Assembly: GCA_937950415.1 (NCBI GenBank)
Contig: CALFDL010000227.1
Coordinates: 46,304-110,303, forward strand
Length of the DNA: 64,000 nt
Reading direction: 5' to 3'
From: an uncultured Collinsella sp.
GTDB lineage: Bacteria > Actinomycetota > Coriobacteriia > Coriobacteriales > Coriobacteriaceae
Of this stretch, positions 40,345 through 48,782 are shown piece after piece. The notes under the pieces are model-generated. The model did no database searches, was not told where the DNA came from, and worked only from the letters and a program-made list of their open reading frames with translations. Position numbers and translations under genes: made by a program. Each line of letters starts with the position of its first letter. Position 1 is the stretch's first letter.

Positions 40345-41691
40345 CTAAGCTGTCGCGACCGCTGATGTGCAATGGGTTTCGTAATACTCGTTGGCCCGTT
40401 CCGTTGCCTTGCTCCATTCCTCCTTGAGGCGGCTTGCGTTCTCCACGTCAGACGTCATGCAGGCATGTCCCCAGAGTGACCGTGCCTTCGAAACGGCTGC
40501 CTCAAGGTCCCTGAAGGTCGGATCGGTCGCGGCAAGTGTCAGCCGATCGTTCTTTGCCTCCGTTGCGGCCCTGAGATCCGAATCTTGACCACTTGTAGCC
40601 TTGGTGGCTGTCGTTGTTCGAATTACAGGTTTCTTGGCGAAATACGCGAAACCATCGCTTTTGACGAACCAATCTGACAGTTGCTTCGCAAACCTCGGTG
40701 AAGGGTTGTTCTGCCGATAGGCTTCCGCATAGTCGATATAGGCCTTCTCGATGGTGGCGGGAGAGTATCCTTCCCCGAGTCTCTTGGCATACTGTTTTGC
40801 TGCCTCGTTCCGAACGGCTCCTCTTACCGTCTTGATGGACAAGGAACAGAGATGGTTGAAAGCCTCGAATTCAGAATTTGAAAGGGTATATCCATCAGCG
40901 ACCGTAGGGAGCGGATCATAGGTGCCGTCAGGCACCGCACTTACCGCATCCCGTCCGTTCGCATCGCAATTCAGTTTGCCGTCATCTCGGCGAGTCGAAT
41001 CGCCCATGCTTTCGATGACCTTCCAGTCGTTTGAGCTTGCATCATCGGAAGGGTGGGCGGATCTATCTATTGATACTTTTCGATTGATATTAGTATCTAT
41101 ATATAGCTTGTCGCCAGATTGAAGACAACCCTCGTCTTCAGATTGGAGACATGGCTTCAGATTGGAGCCCCTGTTTTGAGCCTTGGCTTCAGATTGACGA
41201 CAAGGCTCGTTACCTGCTGATTGCTGAAGGCGCTCAGACTCAGAATCCCCCTTATGACTCACCATGTCCTCGTTATGGAGATTTGCCACCAAGCTGCTCT
41301 TGATTTCATTGCGTCGGTTTGCAATCTCGTCGATTTCCGTCTTGATGGCGATCGGGTTCTGCGGCAGCGTGTAGACAGTCCTTAACCCCGCAGAGGTCGC
41401 CGTGGTCTCGATCGAGATGAAGCCCCATGAGACCAGTTCCTTGCGGATCTTGTAGAAACGGTTCTTGCTAATATCAAGCTCTTCGAGAATGCGGGAAGTT
41501 GATGGGAAAGCCGTGTCCCCCGCGCCGGCAAATGAGCTCAGGTATCCGTAGAGTGCCTTCGCCTCGATGGAAAGGCCTTTTGATCTCATCACGAGCTGCG
41601 GGGAGAGTCCATATCCGTGGGAGAGTAGCGCATCAAGCCGCAAAAGGTTGCGCTCGTCGATTTCAGTTGTGTTCCCCTGCATTTTCATCAT
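40345..41691 (-). CDS. winged-helix replication-initiator-like protein
   Basis: 448 residues; one of three clustered ATGs (41691, 41688, 41682) is used, the last having the best spacing to AAAGGA. Residues 20-100 are a winged helix (LSIEAKALYGYLSSFAG, PSTSRILEELDISKNRFYKIRKELVSWGFISIE) of the HTH_36/RepA-N type found in plasmid and element replication proteins. The middle is Ser/Gln-rich and disordered. Residues 290-360 look DnaD-like (YAKRLGEGYSPATIEKAYIDYAEAY...FAKQLSDWF). The end is helical. Likely acts in autonomous replication or maintenance of the element. Contains the 26-bp repeat copy 2 (reading AVPDGTYDP). Confidence 0.65.
   Translation of the reverse strand: MMKMQGNTTEIDERNLLRLDALLSHGYGLSPQLVMRSKGLSIEAKALYGYLSSFAGAGDTAFPSTSRILEELDISKNRFYKIRKELVSWGFISIETTATSAGLRTVYTLPQNPIAIKTEIDEIANRRNEIKSSLVANLHNEDMVSHKGDSESERLQQSAGNEPCRQSEAKAQNRGSNLKPCLQSEDEGCLQSGDKLYIDTNINRKVSIDRSAHPSDDASSNDWKVIESMGDSTRRDDGKLNCDANGRDAVSAVPDGTYDPLPTVADGYTLSNSEFEAFNHLCSLSIKTVRGAVRNEAAKQYAKRLGEGYSPATIEKAYIDYAEAYRQNNPSPRFAKQLSDWFVKSDGFAYFAKKPVIRTTTATKATSGQDSDLRAATEAKNDRLTLAATDPTFRDLEAAVSKARSLWGHACMTSDVENASRLKEEWSKATERANEYYETHCTSAVATA
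40914..40939 (-). repeat. 26-bp dispersed repeat, copy 2
   Basis: Identical to 12424-12449; here inside the initiator-like gene. Includes the GGTGCC-GTCA-GGCACC hairpin. Confidence 0.7.
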
Positions 41692-42043
41692 TCCTTTCCT
41701 TTTTGAAATTCATCGCTTTGTTGTTATTGTTGATCAGGCGGTTGATCAAAATCTCCTCGGCTTCTGCGGTCGGTACAGGCTCGTCGGGGAAAGAGTACTT
41801 TGCGACCCCGCCGCCGGACGTGATCGTGTTCTCGACCTCGATGAGTCCGAACGCTTCGAGCTCGTTTCGATATCGATAGAATCGCGTCTTGCCGATACCG
41901 AGCTGCCTGATAATCTGACAGGTCGAGGGTGGTACGCCATCATCGAATGAGCAGAGGTATGCATATAGCATACGTGCCTCGATCGACAACCTGTTATCGT
42001 GAAGCACGTCCGCTATCTGCGAATTCATCATTTTGTGTGGCAT
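41663..42043 (-). CDS. small winged-helix protein, paralogue of the initiator N-terminus
   Basis: 126 residues. The winged helix (LSIEARMLYAYLCSFDDGVPPSTCQIIRQLGIGKTRFYRYRNELEAFGLIEVE) parallels the first 100 residues of the next gene. The C-terminus is hydrophilic. It overlaps the next gene's start by about 29 nt, so the two are coupled. Possibly a repressor of replication made from a duplicated initiator DNA-binding domain. Confidence 0.65.
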   Translation of the reverse strand: MPHKMMNSQIADVLHDNRLSIEARMLYAYLCSFDDGVPPSTCQIIRQLGIGKTRFYRYRNELEAFGLIEVENTITSGGGVAKYSFPDEPVPTAEAEEILINRLINNNNKAMNFKKERNDENAGEHN

Positions 42044-42072
42044 ATGTAGAACCTCCTCTTAGGTCATTTGAA

Positions 42073-42176
42073 CTTTCGGAAAAGGAGGCCTGTCTTACCG
42101 AGTGTGGTATACTCGAATCAACAGAGCCGCCTTTGAACCTCGTTGAGAGTTCTCAAAGAAGCTCACTTTCCGAAAG
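42073..42176. promoter_or_regulatory. inverted-repeat cluster upstream of the initiator-like genes
   Basis: CTTTCGGAAA (42073-42082) and its exact complement TTTCCGAAAG (42167-42176) lie 84 nt apart, enclosing a further CTTTGA/TCAAAG pair (42131-42158). This could fold long-range. Candidate replication-control or transfer-origin region; no direct proof. Confidence 0.4.
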
Positions 42177-42247
42177 AGTCCGTCCGTTCGCCAAAACTTT
42201 GGGACTTTTTCAGCTTACCGGGGCCGCAAGGCCCCTTTCTTTTTTTA
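42120..42247 (+). ncRNA. possible plus-strand small RNA ahead of the initiator-like genes
   Basis: An extended -10 (TGGTATACT, 42105-42113) on the plus strand is followed by about 130 nt without an open frame and then a strong terminator (GGGGCC-GCAA-GGCCCC and TTTCTTTTTTT, 42220-42246). This arrangement suits a short structured or antisense RNA divergent from the replication genes. No -35 element is seen. The rest of the stretch to 42,545 holds a terminator and no convincing gene. Confidence 0.4.
42220..42246 (+). terminator. strong intrinsic terminator
   Basis: Six-bp GC stem, GCAA loop, then TTTCTTTTTTT on the plus strand. No protein gene ends before it, which supports a short transcript here. 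Confidence 0.85.
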
Positions 42248-42329
42248 TGGTAGCACAGGGACTTCTTTTTCTGTTTCCCGGAGAGAGGATAACTTGATAG
42301 AAAAAGTAGGCGTAAGAAAAATAGGCACT

Positions 42330-42356
42330 AAAAAAGGAAACCCTTTTGGGGTTTCC
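42330..42356 (-). terminator. terminator downstream of the truncated permease
   Basis: Stem GGAAACCC/GGGTTTCC followed on the minus strand by TTTTTT, 190 nt after the permease stop. The intervening stretch 42,357-42,545 contains a second weak GGAAACCC hairpin and a LexA-box-like CGAACATACGTTC but no supported gene. Confidence 0.7.
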
Positions 42357-42545
42357 TAGAGAAATCTTGTGTGTATTTGAGGCTGTGTGACGGCATTCCA
42401 TCTATTGTTTTAGGTATATGTATCAGCCTCGTCTTCATAAGTGAACTGTAGCAATAGCATCAAAGATGAACGTATGTTCGCCTGTTCGGCTTCTTTTCGA
42501 GCGTTGTTCGAAAATGCCGGAAACCCTTGATTTTATTGGGTTTTC

Positions 42546-44297
42546 TTAGGATTTGTCTAAGCTATCTTCAGGCAAATCAAGCGCTCGTCGACGCATCTCA
42601 ATCGTAGCCTCACTCAATGATTGAATGGCAAGAATTGTACCAACCGCGGATACCAGAATAAAAGCAATATATAAGCAGATACTAGCCATCATTGCAGTCA
42701 TAGCGTTTTGTTCTTCTATTACAGTACCTCTTACTTTCACTCTATAATATTCAACATTTTCTTCACCATCTTCCGTTATATTTCCCAGTAAATGTGCTAA
42801 ATTTTTTTCAATTTTTTTCTCTAACTGTGGTGTCGTTTCTTCTTTCGTGTCAATGATTAAATGCTGTTCAGATATCTCTAAATTTTGAACATATTCATCT
42901 GGAACGATTACAACGAATCTTCCCGTTGTAGTCATTGTAGACCAGAAAGATTGTGTTTCGAATCCTTTTAAATGTAAGTCTTTTCCAGCAAATTGAATGG
43001 TTTGTATCGCCTCATTACCTTCAATCTTATGAACCAGTTGATTGCGCGTTACAATACAATATTCATCATCCTTTAATTCCAGGGTATCCATATTGCGTAA
43101 TTTCAGCAATTTATTGTAATCACTCAATTTCATTACTGGATCATGTTCATAGAATTCTGGATTATAATAATCCTGTATCTGATGCTGAGGTTCTTTATAG
43201 ATAGGATATTCAATGGTTTCCTTGATTGTATAATCTTCATCAACAACTTGGATATATTCATTGAAATCTTCAAAAGGTTGTTCAAAATCAACTACGTCTA
43301 CATCATAAGGAGCATTTTCTTCAATGCTTGATCGATAGACGCCTTTATTGATACTGGAAAAATTCAAACACAGTAAAGAAAGTAATATTAACATCGAAAG
43401 CGTTCCAAATGTAAAACTCATTGTTCTTGCCTTAGATGCAAAGGTTCTTATGACAAAGAGATTATCTTTTTTATATTTTACTTTTTTACTTTTTAGTAAA
43501 ATGGCTAACATGATGTCTGCAAAAGTTGCTGAAATCCCATAGATACTGATGATAAGCATAGCAACAGCAGTTATTAAATAGGTAAGCGTTTCCTGTTGAC
43601 CGAATGTATCTACATTACAACGTGAGTGCCAAAGAAGAAGAGAAGCAATACCTAGAATAACACTTAAAACAAAGATAATATTTCGTTTTTTATTGCTACG
43701 GAACATTTTCTTTTCATTCTGCTTATCAAAATAAAGAAAATCGTGTACTGTCATTTTGTTTATTTTTCTTAAAAGATTAAGTAAAACCAAAAGATAAATC
43801 ACTAAGAAGTAAATTGCCAGTAGCCCTATAGAAACAGGATCCAAAGAGATAAAAAGCACTTTTGGAATGTCTAACAGTTTCACAATTATCAAGGATACAA
43901 ACTGACTAAACAAAAAGCCGATAGGGATAGATAGGGCAAGCGCCACAAAACCTATTAGTATGTTTTCTATTACAAGCAACCGGGCTACTTTCTTCTTCTT
44001 GATTCCAAGGAGCATATATGTTCCAAACTCCTTGCTGCGCTTTTCAAACATGAATTTTGTCGTATAGTTGATTAAAAAGCATACAACAAATATAATGATA
44101 ATGTTCACAAACGTCAAAACGTTTTTAAAAGTGCCCATACTGGACGATAGCTTTACAACTTCGTCAGAACCTGCCACCAAATTATATGCAAGTATCAGTG
44201 AGAATGAAATAGTGATGGTTATCAGATAAATAAAATAATCTTTCACATTTCTTTTTGTATTTCTAACCGCTAATTTACCTAACATTTCCCACTTCAC
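42546..44297 (-). CDS. BceB-like FtsX-family permease, truncated C-terminus
   Basis: 583 residues. An antimicrobial-peptide exporter permease of the BceB/FtsX kind: helices at about 18-40, 58-80, 105-135, 150-175, 205-225, 230-260, 285-305, then a long extracellular domain (about 310-530) and one last helix (about 540-565). The family normally ends with two further helices and about 640-670 residues. Here, after SLSEATIE, the sequence switches to MRRRALDLPEDSLDKS and stops, with a visible rise in GC. So the gene was cut at the junction with the GC-rich element. Likely inactive or altered. ATPase partner is upstream with a 23-nt overlap. Confidence 0.8.
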   Translation of the reverse strand: MKWEMLGKLAVRNTKRNVKDYFIYLITITISFSLILAYNLVAGSDEVVKLSSSMGTFKNVLTFVNIIIIFVVCFLINYTTKFMFEKRSKEFGTYMLLGIKKKKVARLLVIENILIGFVALALSIPIGFLFSQFVSLIIVKLLDIPKVLFISLDPVSIGLLAIYFLVIYLLVLLNLLRKINKMTVHDFLYFDKQNEKKMFRSNKKRNIIFVLSVILGIASLLLWHSRCNVDTFGQQETLTYLITAVAMLIISIYGISATFADIMLAILLKSKKVKYKKDNLFVIRTFASKARTMSFTFGTLSMLILLSLLCLNFSSINKGVYRSSIEENAPYDVDVVDFEQPFEDFNEYIQVVDEDYTIKETIEYPIYKEPQHQIQDYYNPEFYEHDPVMKLSDYNKLLKLRNMDTLELKDDEYCIVTRNQLVHKIEGNEAIQTIQFAGKDLHLKGFETQSFWSTMTTTGRFVVIVPDEYVQNLEISEQHLIIDTKEETTPQLEKKIEKNLAHLLGNITEDGEENVEYYRVKVRGTVIEEQNAMTAMMASICLYIAFILVSAVGTILAIQSLSEATIEMRRRALDLPEDSLDKS

Positions 44298-45045
44298 CTC
44301 CGAGCAAGGTTAATATATCCAGTATTTCATTGAAGAAATCTTTTCTGCTTTTTTCTCCTCTGAAAATCTCATTGAATATTTTGCCATCTTTCAAAAACAA
44401 AATACGATTACAAAAAGACGCACTAAATGGGTCATGTGTAACCATTAAAATCGTTGCCTGCATTTTCTTATTGATGTCAGACATAGTTTCCAATAACAAT
44501 CTGGAAGATTTTGAATCCAGAGCTCCTGTTGGTTCATCGGCTAAAATTAGTTTTGGTTTATTGATCAAAGCCCTTGCACAAGCACAACGCTGTTTTTGCC
44601 CACCGGAAACTTCATAGGGGAATTTTGATAAAATCTCTCGAATCCCCAATTTTTCCGCAATGGCATGAACTCTTTTTCTAATACTAGCAGGATCCTGTTT
44701 GTTAATAATCAATGACAAAGATATGTTTTCTTCAATCGTCAAGGTATCTAAAAGGTTGAAATCCTGAAAAATAAATCCCAGATTTTCACGCCTGAAATCG
44801 GCAAAATCCTTATTCTTGATTTTTGTAATATCCTGATTATTAACCGTAATGTGTCCGCTGGTTACGGTATCAATTGTTGAGATACAGTTTAGAAGAGTTG
44901 TTTTTCCAGATCCGCTTGCGCCCATGATCGCTACAAATTCACCTTTATCTACATACATAGAAATGCCGTCTACTGCTTTTGTGATGTTTCCAGTATTACT
45001 CCCATAGTATTTTTTTACCTGTTCTAAATTTAAAATGTGTTCCAT
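44275..45045 (-). CDS. BceA-like ABC transporter ATPase
   Basis: 256 residues from ATG 45045 (AAAGGAG upstream). Walker A is GASGSGKTT, the signature VSGGQKQRCACARAL, Walker B LILADEPTGALD. MacB/BceA-type ATPase that powers the permease encoded next. The final 20 residues overlap the permease start. Low GC and Clostridia-like codon use. No two-component system is directly adjacent, so it may depend on one of the two systems further right. Confidence 0.88.
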   Translation of the reverse strand: MEHILNLEQVKKYYGSNTGNITKAVDGISMYVDKGEFVAIMGASGSGKTTLLNCISTIDTVTSGHITVNNQDITKIKNKDFADFRRENLGFIFQDFNLLDTLTIEENISLSLIINKQDPASIRKRVHAIAEKLGIREILSKFPYEVSGGQKQRCACARALINKPKLILADEPTGALDSKSSRLLLETMSDINKKMQATILMVTHDPFSASFCNRILFLKDGKIFNEIFRGEKSRKDFFNEILDILTLLGGEVGNVR

Positions 45046-45217
45046 TGAAATCGCTCCTTTCTGCCTGTCACATTTATTAGTTTTGGAATACAATTAAATT
45101 ATAACAAGAGAAGGACTCAATTACACTTACAGTTTTGAAAGTAAACGGATAACAAAAGAGCCGCAATCATGCAGGTCACAATTCTGTGAAGCATTTTTAC
45201 GACCCCTTACATACACT

Positions 45218-45252
45218 CTCTAAAAAAATTACAATTACAAATTTTTTTAGAG
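45218..45252 (-). terminator. terminator overlapping the nitroreductase stop
   Basis: CTCTAAAAAAATT and its complement around a 9-nt loop; the T-rich 3' arm serves as the U tract on the minus strand. Confidence 0.7.
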
Positions 45253-45765
45253 ATAGTCGTAGGAAACCAATTCTTTCATAGAAATACGGGTAGTAACGTG
45301 ACGTTCTGGGTCTGCCGGGGTTTCCTTTCCATACCCGATGACTAATATATTGACTGGTTCCAAATTATCTGGCAGTTGAAATTCTTTTTTGATTACATCT
45401 GGCTTAAAAAAGCATACCCATACGGTTTCCAACCCTAATTCTGTTGCCTGAAGCATCATATGGTCTGTTAAAATGGATGCATCAATATCTCCAGTTTGTT
45501 TCCGGTCAAAAGGACGTACCCACGCTTTGTTGTGATCTGCACAGACAATGATTGCTAACGGAGCATTATAGATATTTGCTGCCATGCTTATTTTTGCGAG
45601 TGCTTCATCGCTTTGGGCTACAATTAGATGAACCGGTTGAAGGTTGGCTGCTGTCGGAGCAACATGGGCAGCCTCCAGAATTTTATTTAATTTTTCCGGC
45701 TCTACTTTCTGATCCGTATAGCTACGGACAGAGAATCGTTTCTTTGCAGTTTCAAGTAATTCCAT
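45247..45765 (-). CDS. nitroreductase-family FMN oxidoreductase
   Basis: 172 residues. N-terminal RFSVRSYTDQKVEPEKL binds FMN phosphate as in the nitroreductase family; AAHVAPTAANLQPVHLIV and the late VNILVIGYGKE are also characteristic. Small members reduce nitro compounds, quinones or flavins with NAD(P)H. It is divergent from the HxlR regulator gene, the usual arrangement for HxlR-controlled redox enzymes. Confidence 0.85.
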   Translation of the reverse strand: MELLETAKKRFSVRSYTDQKVEPEKLNKILEAAHVAPTAANLQPVHLIVAQSDEALAKISMAANIYNAPLAIIVCADHNKAWVRPFDRKQTGDIDASILTDHMMLQATELGLETVWVCFFKPDVIKKEFQLPDNLEPVNILVIGYGKETPADPERHVTTRISMKELVSYDYL

Positions 45766-45918
45766 AATTTTAAATTCCTCGTTCTTTATATATTGGGGAG
45801 ATTATCAAATCAACCATTGACTATATTGTAACACCACCAGTATAATCTACAAGAATGTACTTTCCGGGAAGATAGTTCCCAAAAGGAAAGTGCCTGGATC
45901 TGAAAGGAGAGAACTATT

Positions 45919-46302
45919 ATGCAGCGACCACAAGAACCATTTAATTGTCCTGTAGAAGCGACATTATCTTTGATAGGTGGGAAATATAAACCGCTTATTC
46001 TTTGGCATTTAATGGATACCCCGCTTCATTATATGGAATTGCAACGACTTATTCCAAAAGCAACGGCTAAAATGCTTTCACAGCAGCTTCGTGATTTGGA
46101 AAACGATGGGATGGTATTAAGAGAAGTTATTCCTGAAAAACCGCCTAAAACAATCTATTCTTTAACATCTTTTGGAAAAAGTATCATTCCTGTATTGGAA
46201 GCAATGTGCAGTTGGGGAGAGGGGTATTTGGAGAGCTTAGATATACAGAACTCTTGTGCCTCATCCAAGCAACAATGCTCATTAGGAGATGAAACAGTAT
46301 GA
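45919..46302 (+). CDS. HxlR-family transcriptional regulator
   Basis: 127 residues. Winged helix with the HxlR signature: NCPVEATLSLIGGKYKPLILWHL, then KMLSQQLRDLENDGMV and KTIYSLTSFG. The Cys in NCPVE is the redox-active residue in several members. Two more Cys lie in the C-terminal tail (NSCASSKQQC). It probably controls the divergent nitroreductase. The stop overlaps the start of the response regulator gene by 4 nt, which links redox sensing to the following peptide-response operon. Confidence 0.85.
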   Translation: MQRPQEPFNCPVEATLSLIGGKYKPLILWHLMDTPLHYMELQRLIPKATAKMLSQQLRDLENDGMVLREVIPEKPPKTIYSLTSFGKSIIPVLEAMCSWGEGYLESLDIQNSCASSKQQCSLGDETV

Positions 46303-46967
46303 ATAAAATCATTATTATTGAAGATGATATAGCCATTTGCAATATGATTAAAAAATTCTTGGAAAATAACAAATATAGTGTTCAATATGCTTTAAATGGT
46401 ATAGAAGGAATACATTTATGCAAATCTTTTGTTCCGGACTTGATAATACTTGACATTATGTTGCCAGGGCTGAATGGGGATGATGTATTACAGAAATTGC
46501 GAAAATTCACAAACGCTCCTGTTATTGTTGTATCAGCAAAAACAATGGTTCAGACAAAAATAGAATTATTAAAAATGGGTGCAGATGACTATATGACAAA
46601 ACCGTTCGATTTGTATGAGCTTCTTGCACGTATTGAGGCAAATTTAAAACGGACTGTCGATAATCCTTATCAAAATAATAATACTTTGGTATACAAAGAT
46701 ATAAAGATCAATAACTCTTTGGTTTATATAAACGGAGTATTAGTACCATTTACATCAACAGAATTGAGCATTTTAAAATTGCTACTGCAATATCCTCAGA
46801 AAATATTTTCAAAACAAAATTTATATGAATCTATTTGGAATGAACCTTATGCTTATGATGACGATACAATCAATACCCATATTAGTCATATTCGTAAGAA
46901 AATTAAATCAATTACAAATGAAGATTATATACAAACTATTTGGGGGATTGGATATAAAATGAAATAA
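46299..46967 (+). CDS. OmpR-family response regulator
   Basis: 222 residues. Receiver domain with acidic pair EDD (8-10), phospho-acceptor D52 (LIILDIMLPG) and Lys in MTKPF; then a winged-helix DNA-binding domain (TSTELSILKLLLQYP...DTINTHISHIRKKI, IWGIGYKMK). Its sensor kinase is probably encoded at 48783 with an ABC transporter between, the order of lantibiotic/bacitracin response loci. Confidence 0.9.
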   Translation: MNKIIIIEDDIAICNMIKKFLENNKYSVQYALNGIEGIHLCKSFVPDLIILDIMLPGLNGDDVLQKLRKFTNAPVIVVSAKTMVQTKIELLKMGADDYMTKPFDLYELLARIEANLKRTVDNPYQNNNTLVYKDIKINNSLVYINGVLVPFTSTELSILKLLLQYPQKIFSKQNLYESIWNEPYAYDDDTINTHISHIRKKIKSITNEDYIQTIWGIGYKMK

Positions 46968-47024
46968 TCTTTAGATTTTCTTTAGAGTTATCATATATAG
47001 TGGCATGGAAAGGAGTTGTTTAGG

Positions 47025-47942
47025 ATGACAAAATTTATATGCGAAACAAAAAACCTGAGCAAAAAATATAAAGATTTCTATGCTTTAAAAAATGTAAACT
47101 TAACTATTCCAAAAGGCGAAATATATGGACTTGTGGGCGAAAATGGGGCAGGGAAAACAACGCTAATCAGATTATTGACAGGTCTTAATTTTAAAAGTGG
47201 GGGAGAAATTATTCTATTTGGGCATAATGATAATCTGCAATATGAACGATCAAAAATCGGGTGTACGATTGAAATGCCGGCACTATATAAAGATATGACT
47301 GCTTCACAAAATTTGGAAGTGCAAAGAATACAGAGAGGTATTCCGAATAAAAGCTGCATTGCTGATACTTTAGAATTGATTGGCTTATCGAACGCAGGTA
47401 AAAAAAGAGTGGCGAATTTTTCATTAGGGATGAAACAACGGCTTGCACTGGGCGTTGCATTATTAGGCGAGCCAGAATTTTTAATATTGGATGAACCTGT
47501 CAACGGACTTGATCCTACGGGAATTATCGAATTAAGGGAACTTCTTAAAAAATTAGTGAAAGAACGAGAAACCACCATTTTAATATCCAGCCATATATTA
47601 AGCGAATTGCATCAGCTCGCCACTTGTTATGGCTTTCTTCATAAGGGAGAGCTTTTAAAACAAATTTCTGCTGAAAAATTGAATGAAGAATGTAAACGGC
47701 ATATTTGTTTGAAAACAGATAATATACAGAAAACCACTCTCATATTAGAGCAAAAAGCTAATATTAAAAACTATTCCGTTTATCCAGACAATTCTATTCG
47801 GATTTATGATTGTTTAGATAATGTAAGAATGATTTCCAAATTACTAACCGACAATGAAATCATTATTGATGAAATCTCTGTTCAGGGAGAAGATTTGGAA
47901 ACATACTTTGAAAATCTAATAGGGGGTAGAAAAAATGTATAA
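47025..47942 (+). CDS. BcrA-like ABC transporter ATPase
   Basis: 305 residues from ATG 47025. Walker A GENGAGKTT, signature NFSLGMKQRLALG, Walker B EFLILDEPVNGLDP, H-loop SSHILSEL. Of the ABC-2 type (drug, lantibiotic or bacitracin export; BcrA, LanF relatives). Overlaps its permease gene by 8 nt. Together they probably remove peptide antibiotics from the membrane. Confidence 0.88.
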   Translation: MTKFICETKNLSKKYKDFYALKNVNLTIPKGEIYGLVGENGAGKTTLIRLLTGLNFKSGGEIILFGHNDNLQYERSKIGCTIEMPALYKDMTASQNLEVQRIQRGIPNKSCIADTLELIGLSNAGKKRVANFSLGMKQRLALGVALLGEPEFLILDEPVNGLDPTGIIELRELLKKLVKERETTILISSHILSELHQLATCYGFLHKGELLKQISAEKLNEECKRHICLKTDNIQKTTLILEQKANIKNYSVYPDNSIRIYDCLDNVRMISKLLTDNEIIIDEISVQGEDLETYFENLIGGRKNV

Positions 47943-48756
47943 TCAAATACGGGCAGAATTTTATAAATTATTTCATACAAAGGCGTTATATCTAACATTT
48001 GCATTGATTTTAGCTGTTTTTGGGATCTTTTCCATAGGAGGTCAGCAACAATTTGTAGCATCTAGTTCCAGCGTAGATGAAACATGGAAGATAGGAGAAA
48101 CCGTAGGATTTCTTGCTCGTGCATATAGTGATCAGGTACATCCAATGATTGAAGAAATTATAAGGACTGCCACGTCTTATACGGTATTTTTCTGGCTGAT
48201 TGTTCTTATATTTTCTGTTGTTTTCTTTTCCAGAGAATATACAGATTCAACGATTAAAATTGCGATTGCAAGTGGACAAAGCCGACTAAAATTCTTTATT
48301 GCAAAGTATATCGTGATTACGGTTACTAGCATCATTTTATATTTTTCATTTATTATGGTTGCCTTTATAATTGAATGTACAAAATACAATGTTCCGATAC
48401 AATTACTTCCAATGTTGAAAATTGCAGGGCTAAATTGCATGGTTATGGGAGCCTTTATCGGTATTACACTCATGCTGTGTGTGATATTTAAGCATACAGC
48501 TATTGTGGTAGGAACTATGTCGTTATTTACTTTTAGCGGACCTCTTATTTATATGATGACATGGGATAATATGTCTGCTCAATCGTGGAGAGTTCTAACG
48601 TACTTAAAAATCAATCCGATGTATTATTGGATGAATACGTGTTCTTATAATATGATAAATCATTTAGAAATCAATATCTTACTTTATTTTGTAGGAACTG
48701 TAATTATTACATTCCTGGTGTCAGCATTGATATTGAGAAAACAAGAAATACGCTAA
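47935..48756 (+). CDS. ABC-2 type permease
   Basis: 273 residues with about six membrane helices. Begins MYNQIRAEFYKLFHTKALYLTF, typical of LanE/LanG/BcrB-like permeases. Contains the usual amphipathic EYTDSTIKIAIASGQSR segment after the second helix. Partner of the ATPase encoded before it. Confidence 0.82.
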   Translation: MYNQIRAEFYKLFHTKALYLTFALILAVFGIFSIGGQQQFVASSSSVDETWKIGETVGFLARAYSDQVHPMIEEIIRTATSYTVFFWLIVLIFSVVFFSREYTDSTIKIAIASGQSRLKFFIAKYIVITVTSIILYFSFIMVAFIIECTKYNVPIQLLPMLKIAGLNCMVMGAFIGITLMLCVIFKHTAIVVGTMSLFTFSGPLIYMMTWDNMSAQSWRVLTYLKINPMYYWMNTCSYNMINHLEINILLYFVGTVIITFLVSALILRKQEIR

Positions 48757-48782
48757 ATACAACAGAAAGGGGAAATGCGGAT

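Noticed and set aside
42460..42482. LexA/SOS-box-like CGAACATACGTTC
   Set aside because: Good match to the Gram-positive consensus, but no gene follows within a useful distance on either strand.
42401..42540. Short minus-strand frame ending LLLQFTYEDEADTYT
   Set aside because: No start codon in frame and stop upstream; at best a fragment at the recombination junction.
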